Shown piece by piece: positions 35,095 through 46,949 of a DNA stretch of 64,000 bases (position 1 is the stretch's first letter; every line of letters starts with the position of its first letter). This stretch comes from Cryptomeria japonica (taxonomy: Eukaryota; Streptophyta; Pinopsida; Cupressales; Cupressaceae), in NCBI RefSeq assembly GCF_030272615.1, contig NC_081408.1:408428889-408492888 (forward strand), in the 5' to 3' direction. The position numbers and the translations under genes are program-made. The notes under the pieces are model-generated. The model did not search any database. It was not told where the DNA came from and saw only the letters and a list, made by a program, of their open reading frames with translations.

Positions 35095-37573
35095 CCGAAG
35101 ACTACACTTTTTCGGCCTCCAAGACTGACCACTTTTTTTTGTTATTTTCCAAATTTTAGATTTTTCGGTTTTTCGTCCGTACATCTCGTACGACAATTTT
35201 TACAGGCTGAAACGACAAACTGTAGGCATCGCATGAATTGCAAATATCCTATCATATGAGCAGATCCTCTGTCGTACGAGTAGAAATCCTCTGTCGTATG
35301 AGTAGACATCATCAGCAATCTTCTTTCATACAATACTAAATCCTGTCTCGTACGAGTCAAGTGTCTGTCGTACGATTCTGTATTTTCTGGTAAAAGAGGC
35401 AAATTTCATAATTTTCTCATTTCTAATTGATTATTTTGACAATTGACCCTAACTATTTATCTGTCTATCTCAGGGTTTTTCATAGCCTAACTAGTTTCTG
35501 CAAAACGCTTGTTGAAGAATACGCTTGTCGCACAAAGAGAATATGACTACTAATTCGTTGTCTTTGCAAATTGCCTGAGGAGAATCGACTAAATGTCGTG
35601 TATTCTTTAAATTCATTTTTAGGCACCTAACTTTCTATCTGGTTAATAAACAAACTCTGTCTTTTGTGTTTTAGAAAAATCTGAGAGGTAGGAGAGTATG
35701 CTCTTGTCTTCTTCTAGACAATCAGAAATCTAGACCCTTGAAGTATTTTCTTAAGATTGATTGTAACATCTTTAGCAGGCCTGCCCTCCCGAGGAGCTAA
35801 TAACTCTATAGCCTTTATGGCCGGTGAGAGGGGAACGACCTAAGTGGAAATGACTAGACGCCAAGTACTCCAACCCACTATAAAATAAACGTGATTTGAT
35901 GAAAATCAAGTCAATGGCAGTGCTCGGGAATAGTTCTCCTCCATACCTTCAGGTATATTAAACCTTGGTTTTCAAGGCTGGGAGACCTCTTAATTGAGTT
36001 TATACCTCGACGCACCAAATGGATCCCTGACTAAATCCAATTTAAAATTAGAAGTTACCCGGTTCACCTCTGAAAGGGGGATAATCTTTGTGCAAGAGAG
36101 ATAGTAACTCTCCCAAGATACTTGTCATTTCATGCCCCCATTAGCATTTGGAGTCAGATAATATGGCGTTGAGAATCCATTGCGTGAGACTCAGCGATCG
36201 TATTTTGATTAGCTATTGGGTGTGTACCTGAGTCTACAAGCAAAGGTTTTCTTTCCTCACCAAATTCCTTAGGGTTTGCATGTTGTGATTGGAGTCACTA
36301 TACATACTACTTGTTTTCTGTGTTTTCATCCCTGAAACAAAAATTGAAATACCAAAAATTGGTGAAGACCAGAAACAACTCAGTGAGTCGAAACTCTATC
36401 CATGTCAGAAACTAGTCCATCCTAACTCAAAACTCTATCTGTGTCAGAAACTAGTCCATCCTAAGTAAAAACTCTGTCTGTGTCAGAAACTAGTCCATCC
36501 TAAGTCAAAACTTTGTCCGTGTCAGAAACTAGTCCATACTAAGTCAAAACTTTGTCCGTGTCAGAAACTAGTCCATCCTAAGTCAAAACTTTGTCAGTGT
36601 CAGAAACTAGTCCATCCTAAGTCAAAACTCTGTCCATGTCAGAAACTAGTCCATCCTAAGTCAAAACTCTGTCCATGTCAGAAACTAGTCCATCCTAAGT
36701 CGAAACTCTATGTCATAAACTAGTACATTTTAAGTCGGAAATCTGTCTGTGTCAGAAACTAGTTTATCCTGGTCAAAAATCAGTCCATCTCAGAATTAGT
36801 CATACTCAGTTATCATACTCAGCAATCGAAAAAACTCAAAATTTCTAGGCTCTGTCTTGTGAACAGTCATACGAATCTGATAATCCATCGTGCTGCACCA
36901 AGTCCTGTGTCATACGAGTCTACTGATTTGTCATCGTATACCATATTATCGGTCGTACGAGTCTGAGTCATCTATCGTCCTGCACTGTATCTTGTCTCAT
37001 ACGAGACAGAATTACCCTCAGTCTTTTGTCATCCTACACATGCCCATTTGTCGTACGGTATGAGGTAGCAACTCCTACGAAATAGAACTATTGTCATCCT
37101 GTAGATGCTAAATTATCGTCCGGTCCAGAAAATACTGTCGTACGAGTCTCTGGTTTTATCAGAACAGAACAGTCAAACTTGCCTAAAAACAACTTACAGC
37201 AAACATAATACTGGTTATCATTTTCCTGAGCATAAACAAATCAAGACAGTGTACCTCTGCCATTTGCGTTGCGCGATTTGGTCGATCACCTTTCAGCTAG
37301 TTCAATCAACTACCTATCAAATTTTAGTCACTTAGATAACGTCTTATACAGGATAGATCATTCCTGAAACCATACTGAATCTTACACTATGCTTAGAATC
37401 AACTTAGATAACGTCTTAGATAGGATAGATCATTCCTGAAATTAGACTAAATCTTAGTTGTTTCTCCTAAACAATACTCTAAACAGAACAACTAGCTCTG
37501 AAATTGATCTAGCTCTGAAATTGATCTTGACCTCTGCATCACAAACAACTTTAGGTCACACAAATCCATAAAG
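35095..37573 (+). other. Untranslated leader of plus-strand Tat element
   Basis: 2.5 kb with no long ORF. Two clusters of TCGTACGA-type motifs (35180-35390, 36860-37150) flank a conserved middle part and a 39-bp tandem array. Gag starts at 37574. A possible 3' splice site (TTTTGTGTTTTAG at about 35660-35672) is seen, but no partner donor was settled. Confidence 0.7.
36365..36790 (+). repeat. 39-bp tandem repeat, about ten copies
   Basis: Units begin GTCAGAAACTAGTCCATCC at 36404, 36443, 36482, 36521, 36560, 36599, 36638 and 36677, an exact 39-base step, followed by two degenerate units (about 36713 and 36752). The minus-strand Tat copy has only two to three units at 11385-11500. Confidence 0.92.
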
Positions 37574-39648
37574 ATGCCTATTCAAACCAAGAGTTCTCAT
37601 AAGAAAGAAGCCAAAGGCAAAGAACAACCCTTCAAATATCAAGATAATCCATTCTACGTGAAGGATCCACTCATTAACATGTCGTCATCATCAGGCAGAC
37701 CAATTTTTGATGAACCTGAATCTCCCACCATACATGAGACAGAATACAATGATGGAAACAAAAACAACCGTAATATTCCCAAAAATCATAATGACTCCTC
37801 ATCATCAAGTGAGACTAACAAAGACGCTAAACCTCCAGAAAAATAAATCCTTGACTATCAAAAAGACAAAGACTTTAGAAAATGGATGAAAACTATCGTG
37901 ACCCGAGAGAAGGAAGACTATTTCTTAGAACTAGCAAAACAAGGTGCCAAACTTCCTATTGGATATGATGTTCAGACACTTGTTACTAAAAAGGAAGACT
38001 CGCCTATACTCATGGTACATAAACAGTTACTAGCTTTGTGGATGGAGGTCACAGAACTGAAGAATAAAGACAAGTCCCCAAAACAATATTCTCTGGAAAC
38101 AATATGTCCCTTTCCATTTGACAAGAATCTACACATGCCTCCATTTCCTCCATGAGTGGAAATCCCAAAATTTGACAAATATGATGGTACCTCAGATCCT
38201 TAAGATCATGTTAGGGAATTTAGTGCTACTTGTATGGAGTTCATGCACGATCAAACGTACCTCATGCGTCTCTTCCCAAGGAGTTTAGGGGGTCAAGCAA
38301 TGGAATGGTTCTCAAGTCTACCCAAAGGAATAAAAACATTTGAAGAACTAATCCAACTATTTTTACAACAATACTCATACAACATTCGGCATCCTGTGAC
38401 TATGATCGATCTTTGTAATACTCAACAGAAAATAGGGGAACCTCTTCTTACTTTTCTCCAGCACTGGAGAAAGATGTTCTCTAGGTACCCACGACCTATC
38501 CCAGACTCTGAGAAAATGGATATATTTGTCAATAACTTGGTCCCTGAACTGAAATATAGTATACAAATGCAAGTACACCCATCATTTAACAAAATGGTAG
38601 ATAATGCCATTCAAATGGAAGATGTGCTCATAAAGAAAGGAGATATCACGCCTTGGAAAGAAACACAAACAGGATCTAACTCTAAAGAGAAGAACAAGTA
38701 TTGGAAATTTGCCAAAGGCAATAACAAGAATGTTGTTAATGATGGAGTAATAGACACTGTCAAAACCAACTCAAAATCCACAATATTCAACTTGGCTGGT
38801 GGTACACAAGCACTTAAAGCTACTGAGATTGCAGCAAAGAATCCGCCAAAAAAAACAAAGGAATGGTTCAAAGAAAGCCTTGGCTTTCCAAACCTAAGCG
38901 TGATTTTACTCCTCTTGAAGAATCATATGAATCCGCTTTCAAAACTCTATTGGCAAACAACTTGATAACACTACCAGATAACTCCAGACCATATGATCCA
39001 GATGTCAAACCAAGATGGTGGAGAGAAAATGAATACTATGACTTCCATCGGAATAAGGGTCATAACATAAACAATTGCATGAAGTTAAAACATGAAATTC
39101 AAGATCTCATAGACGCTGGTAAAGTTGTTGTTGGGAATCATCTAACCAATGCTGATCATAAAGCATTTAAGGACCCTTTGTCTGTTTACAAACAAGGTGA
39201 TTCCTCAAAGACCAAAGGAGGTGCTAAGGTAAATTATACTTATGCCAGCCAGGACAACGTTATCAACATGATTGAGCCTTCACACTCAGAATATTGCAAT
39301 GTGATTATAGTTCAAGATAAACCAAATGAATCATGATATGCAAGAGCTCTGACCTGATCTCAAAAGAAAGTCACTCTCCAAGGAGCTAGTTCTTCCACTC
39401 TGGCTCAAGAAACATCAAACCCAACAGCCTTGCCAAACACACAAAAGGAATCAACCTTGGATAAATTTAAAAGGTTAACTTCATCATCATCCTCTAGATA
39501 CAGCATAGTTGAACAGTTAAAAAGGACAAATGCTCAAATTTAAATTTTTGAATTGCTACAACTCTCATCTGCTCACAAGGAAATCCTAGACAACACATTG
39601 CCCACTACCAACGTTCCAAAAGATTTAGACACTGGTCGACTTTAGTCT
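37574..39648 (+). pseudogene. gag: gag region of Tat polyprotein (decayed)
   Basis: ATG at 37574 (MPIQTKS). In-frame stops at 37844 (TAA, GAA in the other copy), 38153 and about 38202. The gag domain runs from about 38200 to 38480 (TYLMRLFPRSLGGQAMEWF). A one-base deletion near 38874 (AAAGAAAGCC against AAAGAAAAGCC in the other copy) moves the reading to the next frame, which carries the knuckle region YDFHRNKGHNINNC with the first cysteine changed to tyrosine. The frame then runs on to the protease, with further stops. Confidence 0.86.
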
Positions 39649-41195
39649 ATGGTGGGTCATCTGACTTCGCCTCACTATTTGACCTTCTCTGAAGAAGATG
39701 ACAATTCATTAAATCATCCACATAACCAACCATTGCATATTGAAGCCATGATCCACAAACACAAAGTCAAACATGTTTTGATAGATGGAGGCGCGGGGTT
39801 GAATATCTATACTTATCATCTGCTTACACAACTAGGATTCTCTAAAAATATCATTGATCCAGGCAAAAAAATAACAATTAAAGCCTATGATGAGGAACAG
39901 AGGACCTCCAAAGGTCTGGTATCATTACCAATTAGAGTGGGACCGGTAGAGAGAGAAGTCCTTTTCCAGGTTCTTTATATTCCATTGTCATACAATATTT
40001 TACTGGGCAGGTCGTGAATTCATGAAATGAAGGCAGTACCGTCAACGTATCACCAATGCTTAAAGTTTCCCTATAACGGAGCTGAAGTTAGTATTCATGC
40101 TGATACAAATGTCATCTGTAATGCATTGACAAAAGGTGCAGATACTTTTGTGCCTCATAATAGGGAAGCCTCTCCAAATGAAGATCCAGAAACATTCATG
40201 AAAGACTTATAAAAGAGTTAAAGATTACAGATACTGGCATTGATGGCTACAAGATAGAACCGATACTATCATTAGTTTCTCTCCCTTCATCGCCAAAATA
40301 GTTGAGCAATCCATCAGAGGCTATGAGAACACAAACTTCGACTCTGAATACCATATATGATGGTCTCTTTGTGCAGTCTTCTACCTCCTTGGCAGATGAA
40401 ATAGAAGAGGATTTTGTGCTTAACTGGCTCTTTAAGGAAGATAGTCAAAATGAGGAGGTACAACACTATGAGATTTCCTCAAACCAATATGGTCCTGGCT
40501 ATAAAATAATTCAATGTATGGGATACCCAGGTACTGGTCCTCTGGGCAAACAAAAGGAAGGTATTACTAAACCAATTCAGCTACAAACCAAATCCACAAA
40601 TGATAAGACTGGACTGGGATACAATCTGAAAAAGACATCAGACCAAAAACATGTTTCTAATTCTAAGTGCTCGAAAAAGATATCGCCTTTAACATTGCAT
40701 GAAGCAGACACTAAACAAACAAAAGTAGAGTGTAGAGAAGAGAAAAAGGAATCAATAGTCAAGAAAGAAGAAATCGTCAGTGCCCAGGATTCGATGGTAT
40801 CAGCTACGATAATACAAGAAGTTGAGGTTCCTGAGGATATAAGAGGTGAAGTCATAAGAATCAGAGAATTGTTTGCACCATTAAAAGTTCTAGTCACATA
40901 TACTGGCACGCAACAAGTAGATGATTCAAACACTGATTCAAACAAGTATGAATGGGGTCCTGACTATCTTTCAGACACATCCACTACAGAAACTCCAGAA
41001 GAATCTGGTGGTGTCATAGATGATACTCAAGAGCTGATGCGCATAAAACTAGAGAAGGAATTACAAGAAATTAGACAAAAGAGGCAAGCAAATTATGAAC
41101 AGGGATTGAAAGAAGAAAGAATACCAAAAAGCTTCTCATCTATGTGCCCTTATCCTAAAATAGAACAAATTAGTTATAGCGCTACATAGGAAGAG
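39649..41195 (+). pseudogene. Protease plus G-patch-like segment of Tat polyprotein
   Basis: Aspartic protease motif VLIDGGAGLNI and ILLGRS followed by TGA at 40015 where TGG is expected. A one-base deletion near 40218 shifts the frame. The next open part (40302-41189) has GPGYKIIQCMGYPGTGPLGK, a G-patch-like core, then a Lys/Glu-rich linker and a helix ending in RQKRQANYEQGLKEERIPK. The same arrangement occurs in the minus-strand copy. Confidence 0.82.
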
Positions 41196-42965
41196 TTGGA
41201 AGCTACAAAACAAGAACCAGTCATCAGTCCAGAAGAAGCTGAATGGAGTAGACGACAAAAAATCATAGAAACAATGAGATCATGTCAACAGGTGTGTCAG
41301 ATACAAATGACAAATGAACCAAAACATGAAGGAACTTGTAGCATTAAAGATGTTGGTATTGATACCATACATATGCTTACTAAATCACCTGAAAGAGGCT
41401 TGGAAACTTCATCCGATGACTCTGATGACTCTGATGACAATCCTATTCATGATGATATCCACTCAACCTCAAATTCTGAATCATTTGATACAAACAATGA
41501 AAAGTTGCCTACTAGTCTTATTGTTGTTAAACCACGATATGACGTCCAGTCTAGAATAGTAAATGATGTTACAAGTATGTCTATTGGATTAGATCGATTA
41601 AATATTAACATGAACTTTAATAATCATGATCTGACTCTTCCTAGTCTCGAGATACTTACGCAAGGTATCATTCTGGAACTTGACTTTTCGATCCGCAACT
41701 GTGATAACAATACCGTGAACGCTCTTGAACCTATCCAAAATTTGTCCTTAGTACATCTCGAATTGATTGACTATACTTTACAGAATCAACCCATGGATAT
41801 AAGTACTTTTGCTAATGACTATACATTATCCTATTATCTCAATGCAGTCGAACCTATAAACTCTTCCACCAATGAACAGAGTGAAAATATGACTGAAGTG
41901 GATATCAAGTATCTTAGTCGCAAAAACAAGAAAAATAAAAATAAAAAATCTGATGGCAAAAACCATATTGTGGCAGTGTCAGAATCTAAAAAAGAGAAAA
42001 TAAAGGACGTACCTAAAGGTAAAAACCTCTTTGAGGCGCCTGAAGGTGAGATACTTGGTATACTACCCAGTCATTTCCAGGAGCAGTCTTCCATATTGAT
42101 TGAGCTAGCTTAGCTAGTGAATATCGAGAATCAAGAGACACCACAAATCATTCATGTAGCTCAACCACTGTCAGCAAAAGAATTGAAGGATTTCACTCAG
42201 CTATTCTTAGAAAAGAAAATAAACTTTGCATGGGCGTACTCTGATATGCCAGGCTTGGATCCTGATCACATTATGCACCATCTCTCAATCACACCAGGAG
42301 TAAAACTAGTTAAGCAAAAACTTTGTAAGATGCACCCGCATGTAGCGTTATTGGTCAAAGCTGAACTAGAGAAACTGCTCAAAGCTGGATTTATTAGAGC
42401 AATAGATTATGCTGAATGGATTTCCAACATAGTGCCTATATCGAAGGTGGATAAATCTATCAGAGTTTGTACAAATTTTAGAGATCTCAACAAAGCATGT
42501 CCAAAAGATGACTTTCCATTACCAAATATTGATATGATAGTCGACATGACAGCTGGGTATGAGATGTACTCACTAATGGATGGATTTTCTGGCTACAATC
42601 AGATTAAAATTGCTCCTGGAGATCAAGAAAAGATAGCTTTCACCTGTGCATGGGGAACCTTTTGCTGGAATGTCATGCCATTTGGGTTAAAGAACGGAGG
42701 GGCGACCTATCAAAGAGCAGTTACAACTATCTTTCATGACATGATGCATAAGAATATGGAAGATTATGTTGATGACACCTTAGTAAAGACTGTGAAAAGA
42801 TCAACGCATATTCAAGAGTTAGGTCCTATAGTTAACAGAATGGAAAAATTCAAGCTCCTATTAAATCCAAAGAAGTGTGCATTTGGAGTGACATCTGGTA
42901 AACTACTTGGCTACATCATTTCAAAAAAGGGAATCGAGTTGATCCTGAGAAGGTCCAAGCTATAA
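41196..42965 (+). pseudogene. pol: Linker and reverse transcriptase of Tat polyprotein
   Basis: The acidic linker (DDSDDSDDNPIHDD) is followed, past a TAG at 42114, by RT: VCTNFRDLNKACPKDDFPLP, LMDGFSGYNQIK, MPFGLKNGGATYQRAV and YVDDTLVK (about 42765). The first catalytic Asp region (DFRDLN in the other copy) reads NFRDLN here, while the YVDD pair is kept. A one-base deletion near 42935 (GAGTTGATCC against GAGGTTGATCC) ends the frame at 42965. Confidence 0.88.
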
Positions 42966-43990
42966 AGTAAATGTCACCTCCAAAGAACATCAATCAAATG
43001 AGAAGTCTACAGGGACGTCTCCAATCCATTAGAAGATACATTTCTCAGCTAGCAGACAAGGCTCAACCTTTTACAAAAGTACTGAGAAAAGGAATAATAT
43101 ACAACTGGGATCAGCAGTGTGAACAACATCTTTAGAAGATAAAAGAGTACCTGTCTAATCCACCGATATTGATGCCACCTATTCAGGGTAAGCCACTAAT
43201 CTTATATATATCAACAACTAATTCATCACTGGGGGCACTTATGGCGCAACAAGATGACAACAAAAAAGAAAGAGTTATTTATTACATAAGCAGGACATTG
43301 GTGTCTTATGAAATGAGCTATAGTATAATAGAAAAAGCATGCTTGGCATTAGTCTTTGCATCACAGAAACTAAGGCACTATATGCTAGCACATTCAATCA
43401 AGTTGGTGGCCAAAATCGATCCACTCAAGTATCTTCTTAATAAAGAAACACTCACCGGAAGATTGGCAAAATGGGTTATGATCCTTACAGAGTTTGACAT
43501 TGAATATGTGGAATGCAAAGCCATAAAAGGACAGGTAATTGTTGATCAACTTGCTGAAACTCCACTTGAGGATACTCAACCACTACACATCGAGTTCCCA
43601 AATGAATCAATAATGCATATTACTCAACAACCCTGGAAGATGTTCTTCGATGGCTCCTTTACTCAAAATGGTTCAAGTGTTGGCATATTATTCATTACTC
43701 CTTAGAAGTATTCAATCCCAAAGTCTTATAAGATTCTATTTCCTTGCACAAACAACATTGCAGAATATGAAGCTTTGGTGAATGGGATAAAACTAGACAT
43801 TGAATGGAAGGTTGTTGAATTACATATCTATGGAGATTCTCATCTGGTTATCAATCAGATCAACGATACATATCAGACTCGAGATGAGAAATTGATGCCT
43901 TACAAGAAGATGGTGGACGATCTCAAGAAGTACTTTGCTTTTGTATCATTCCAATAGATTCCTAGATCAGCAAATAGAGCAGCAGATGCT
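42966..43990 (+). pseudogene. Dual RNase H region of Tat polyprotein
   Basis: Ty3-type RNase H (ILYISTTNSSLGALMAQQD, YYISRTLV, KACLALVFASQKLRHY), then a second, archaeal-type RNase H (FFDGSFTQNGS, NNIAEYEALVNGI, GDSHLVINQI, and RAADAM near the end). Stops at about 43703 and 43955. The catalytic D, E and D positions are still visible. Confidence 0.86.
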
Positions 43991-45385
43991 ATGACCACCT
44001 TGGTATCTATACCTAAGTTACAGGAGTCCAATTTTCACTTTGATTTCCTGGTGGAAGAGTTATATTACCCCGCTTATGATTCTCCTGAGACCCAAATAGT
44101 CTGTTCTATTATTGGACATGACTCGTCCCGATACAGCCACATTTATTCCTATCTATGCGATCAAATTATCCCTGAAAACCTTACTCGTAACGAGAAAAGA
44201 AACCTAACTCGAAATGCTTCGCGATATGTTATCATAGCTAACGATTTATTTAGATGAGGTTTGGATGGTACATTGCTTAGATGTCTAGAAACTGAAGAAT
44301 CTAAACGTGCATTATCAGAAGTCCATGAAGGTATTTGTGGATCTCATTCGAATGGTTTTACTTTAGCTCGGAAACTATTACGGGTTGGCTACTACTGGCC
44401 AGATATGGAAAAAGACGCCATAAAATTTGCTAAGACTTGTGAGAAATGTTAGCTTCATGGAAATCTCATACATGCCCCGACAAGGGATCTCATACCATTC
44501 ATTACACACTGGCCTTTTCAGCAATGGGCCTTTGATCTCATTGGTCAAATATATTCGGCTTCATCCAATGGACATAAATTCATCATTACTACCACTGAGT
44601 ATTTCACCAAGTGGGTAGAGGCAATTCCGCTTATCAAACCAACTGGTAAACAAGTCGCCTTATTCATCCTAAACTATATAATTTGCAGGTATGGGATACC
44701 TTCGTCCATCATGACTGATAATGGAGGACAGTTTAAGAATAAAGATATGGATGAGCTTTGTGAGAAATTCAAAATAAAGCAACACTGGTCATTAGTATAT
44801 TACCCTCAAGTTAATGGAGAAGTTGAGGCATCTAACAAAAACCTACTAACTATCTTGCACAAAGCAGTGAACAAACCCGGGAAGGATTGGCATCTGCAGC
44901 TCAATCCTGCACTATGGGCTTACAGAACCAGTATCAGAACACCTACTGGGGCTACACCTTTCTCTTTGATGTATGGGTCTGAAGCAGTATTACCTATTGA
45001 AGTAGAAATATCATCTCTAAGAGTTTCATTGCAAGGTCTTGTTACTAATGAAGATCATAGAATATCTAGATTGCAAGAACTCGAATTGCTGGATGAGCGT
45101 CGACAAGTGGCGTTTGATCATCTCAGAGTGTATCAGAAGAGAATCTCCAAAGGATATAACAAGAAGTTTCAACAAAGAGAATTTCAAGTTGGTGACCTAG
45201 TCTTGAGAGAGAATCCAAAAAACCAACTGTTTCACGATAATAAAGGGAAGTTTGAACCCAGCTGGTTGGATCCCTACATTGTTAGTGCAGTATTTGGCTC
45301 TGGTGCCTATCAACTCTCAAAATCAGAAGGAGAACAGCTCCATGAACCGATTAACACCATCCACTTGAAGAAATTCTTTACTTAG
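43991..45385 (+). pseudogene. Integrase region of Tat polyprotein
   Basis: HHCC zinc region intact (HEGICGSH and CEKC), with TGA at 44255 and TAG at 44450 where Arg and Gln codons are expected. The core has D in WAFDLIG, D in MTDNGGQF (44711 on) and E in the EASNKNLL region. The C-terminal part has GDLVLRENPKNQ and ends INTIHLKKFFT, stop 45383-45385. The last 224 codons are open, the best preserved part of this pol. Confidence 0.9.
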
Positions 45386-46949
45386 CATTCTCTGCTCCAG
45401 CAAACTTGTATAGTTGGAAAAGGTCCTGAAAAAAAATCAAAAAAATCAAAAAGAACAAAAAAAAGAGAAAAAAAAAAAGAAAAGAAAAAAAATATATAAA
45501 AGAAAACAAAATTGCCTTGGTGAAAACCTGGTAAACAGGCACCTTGGTAAAAAAAATAAAATGAATCTCTGCCAAGCAGGTGAAAACCTGGCAAATAGGC
45601 ACCTCTTGTACTCAAGTGCTCAATCTATCAACACAACATTGGCATTTCCCGCTTTCATGCATCATTTGTTTTCGCTTGTAGATATTTTTAGTCACTTTTG
45701 TGACATCCTGGTTCATTGGAACCCTCATGACTAGAAACTGATCAACGTCCTAGTCTTAGGTTACTCGACAGAGCATATTACATATCCTAAGCAATGTCAA
45801 CCAAGTCATTTTTTCTATTAGTGAAACCTGATCGTCCACTCTGAGTCAGTCACCTGTCTCCTAACTACCAAAGAGTTTTATCACTGAGTTCACAAGCAAA
45901 ACAACATAACGGAAAACAATCACTAAACAGTTTGAGCTATGAATGAAAATTTTCTTTGTATGTTGTCTTCTTATATTGATTTAAAATTATTATCCCTCTA
46001 AGTAACTCGAGGAAGTCTATTGTGACTAAGAGGAGCAAGGATTGGGGGCATAATATTTTCTTTGTTTTCTGCTTGTAGGAATGATCCCGATGATCTGGAA
46101 ACATATAAATTAGCTAGGTGTCTGTGATAAGAGCCTTCACATCAAGGTGAAATCACCTCACATACCTCTGCTCTGCTTATTTGTATGCTACAGGGAGGTC
46201 CATATCATTTCTTTGTTCGTTTTGAGGGAATTTCTTTATGATGCAATTCGGGTCCCTGCGAAATCTGTCCAAGGATATGAATGAAAAAAAGGGTCATTGC
46301 GGACAAGATAATTAATATTGCACATTGAAAAAGAAAAGAACTCTAACCTACTTGTTTTGTTTGTTATGCTCAGTGATGAATCTTAAGTATTTTAAATCCA
46401 GTGACTAGGTTTAGGTTGCATTTTGCACATCATTTTGCATATCATTTTGCATTTTTGTGAATCTAGAGTGATTCCGGTATGGTAATAATCTCTTTATCTT
46501 CTGAAGGAGAGCTGAAAGCATCATCATTCCTTACGCTAAGTGGTCTTTTTATCATCATTTCTTCGATTGAGTACTTGTGTTTTGAGATGTTTTAGCTACA
46601 TACATAACATTTCATATAGCTTCATACATTTTATTGTTACTCATTTGCATTATCATTTATTTGCATATAAAAGAAACAAAAATATACATTCATAATCATT
46701 TGCATTACATGCATTCATATGGAAAAGAAATGCATACATATAGAATAAAGCATATAAGAGACATCTCATAAACAAATCAACACAAGTACGATGAAGTCAA
46801 ATCGGATCTCGTGTATATATATAATGTCAAGTATAAGAGTACAAAATGATGTCTAATGACATATACAAACTCCCATTGGAGCAAGAATCATATAGGCTAC
46901 AAAAAATGGGTGTGTCTACAAAAAAATATCCGAGCTACAAATGAAAAAT
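45386..46949. other. Spacer between pol end and antisense gene end
   Basis: An A-rich tract (45425-45515) is followed by two direct copies of GTGAAAACCTGG(T/C)AAA(C/T)AGGCACCT (about 45520 and 45580). The rest shows no coding signal. Sense gag-pol and the antisense gene converge on this region. Confidence 0.6.

Noticed and set aside
36365-36790. CRISPR-like repeat array
   Set aside because: The 39-bp units are directly adjacent with no spacers, and the context is a plant retrotransposon leader.
38860-38880. Programmed frameshift between gag and pol
   Set aside because: The minus-strand copy has one more A at this place and stays in frame, so this is a deletion in one copy.
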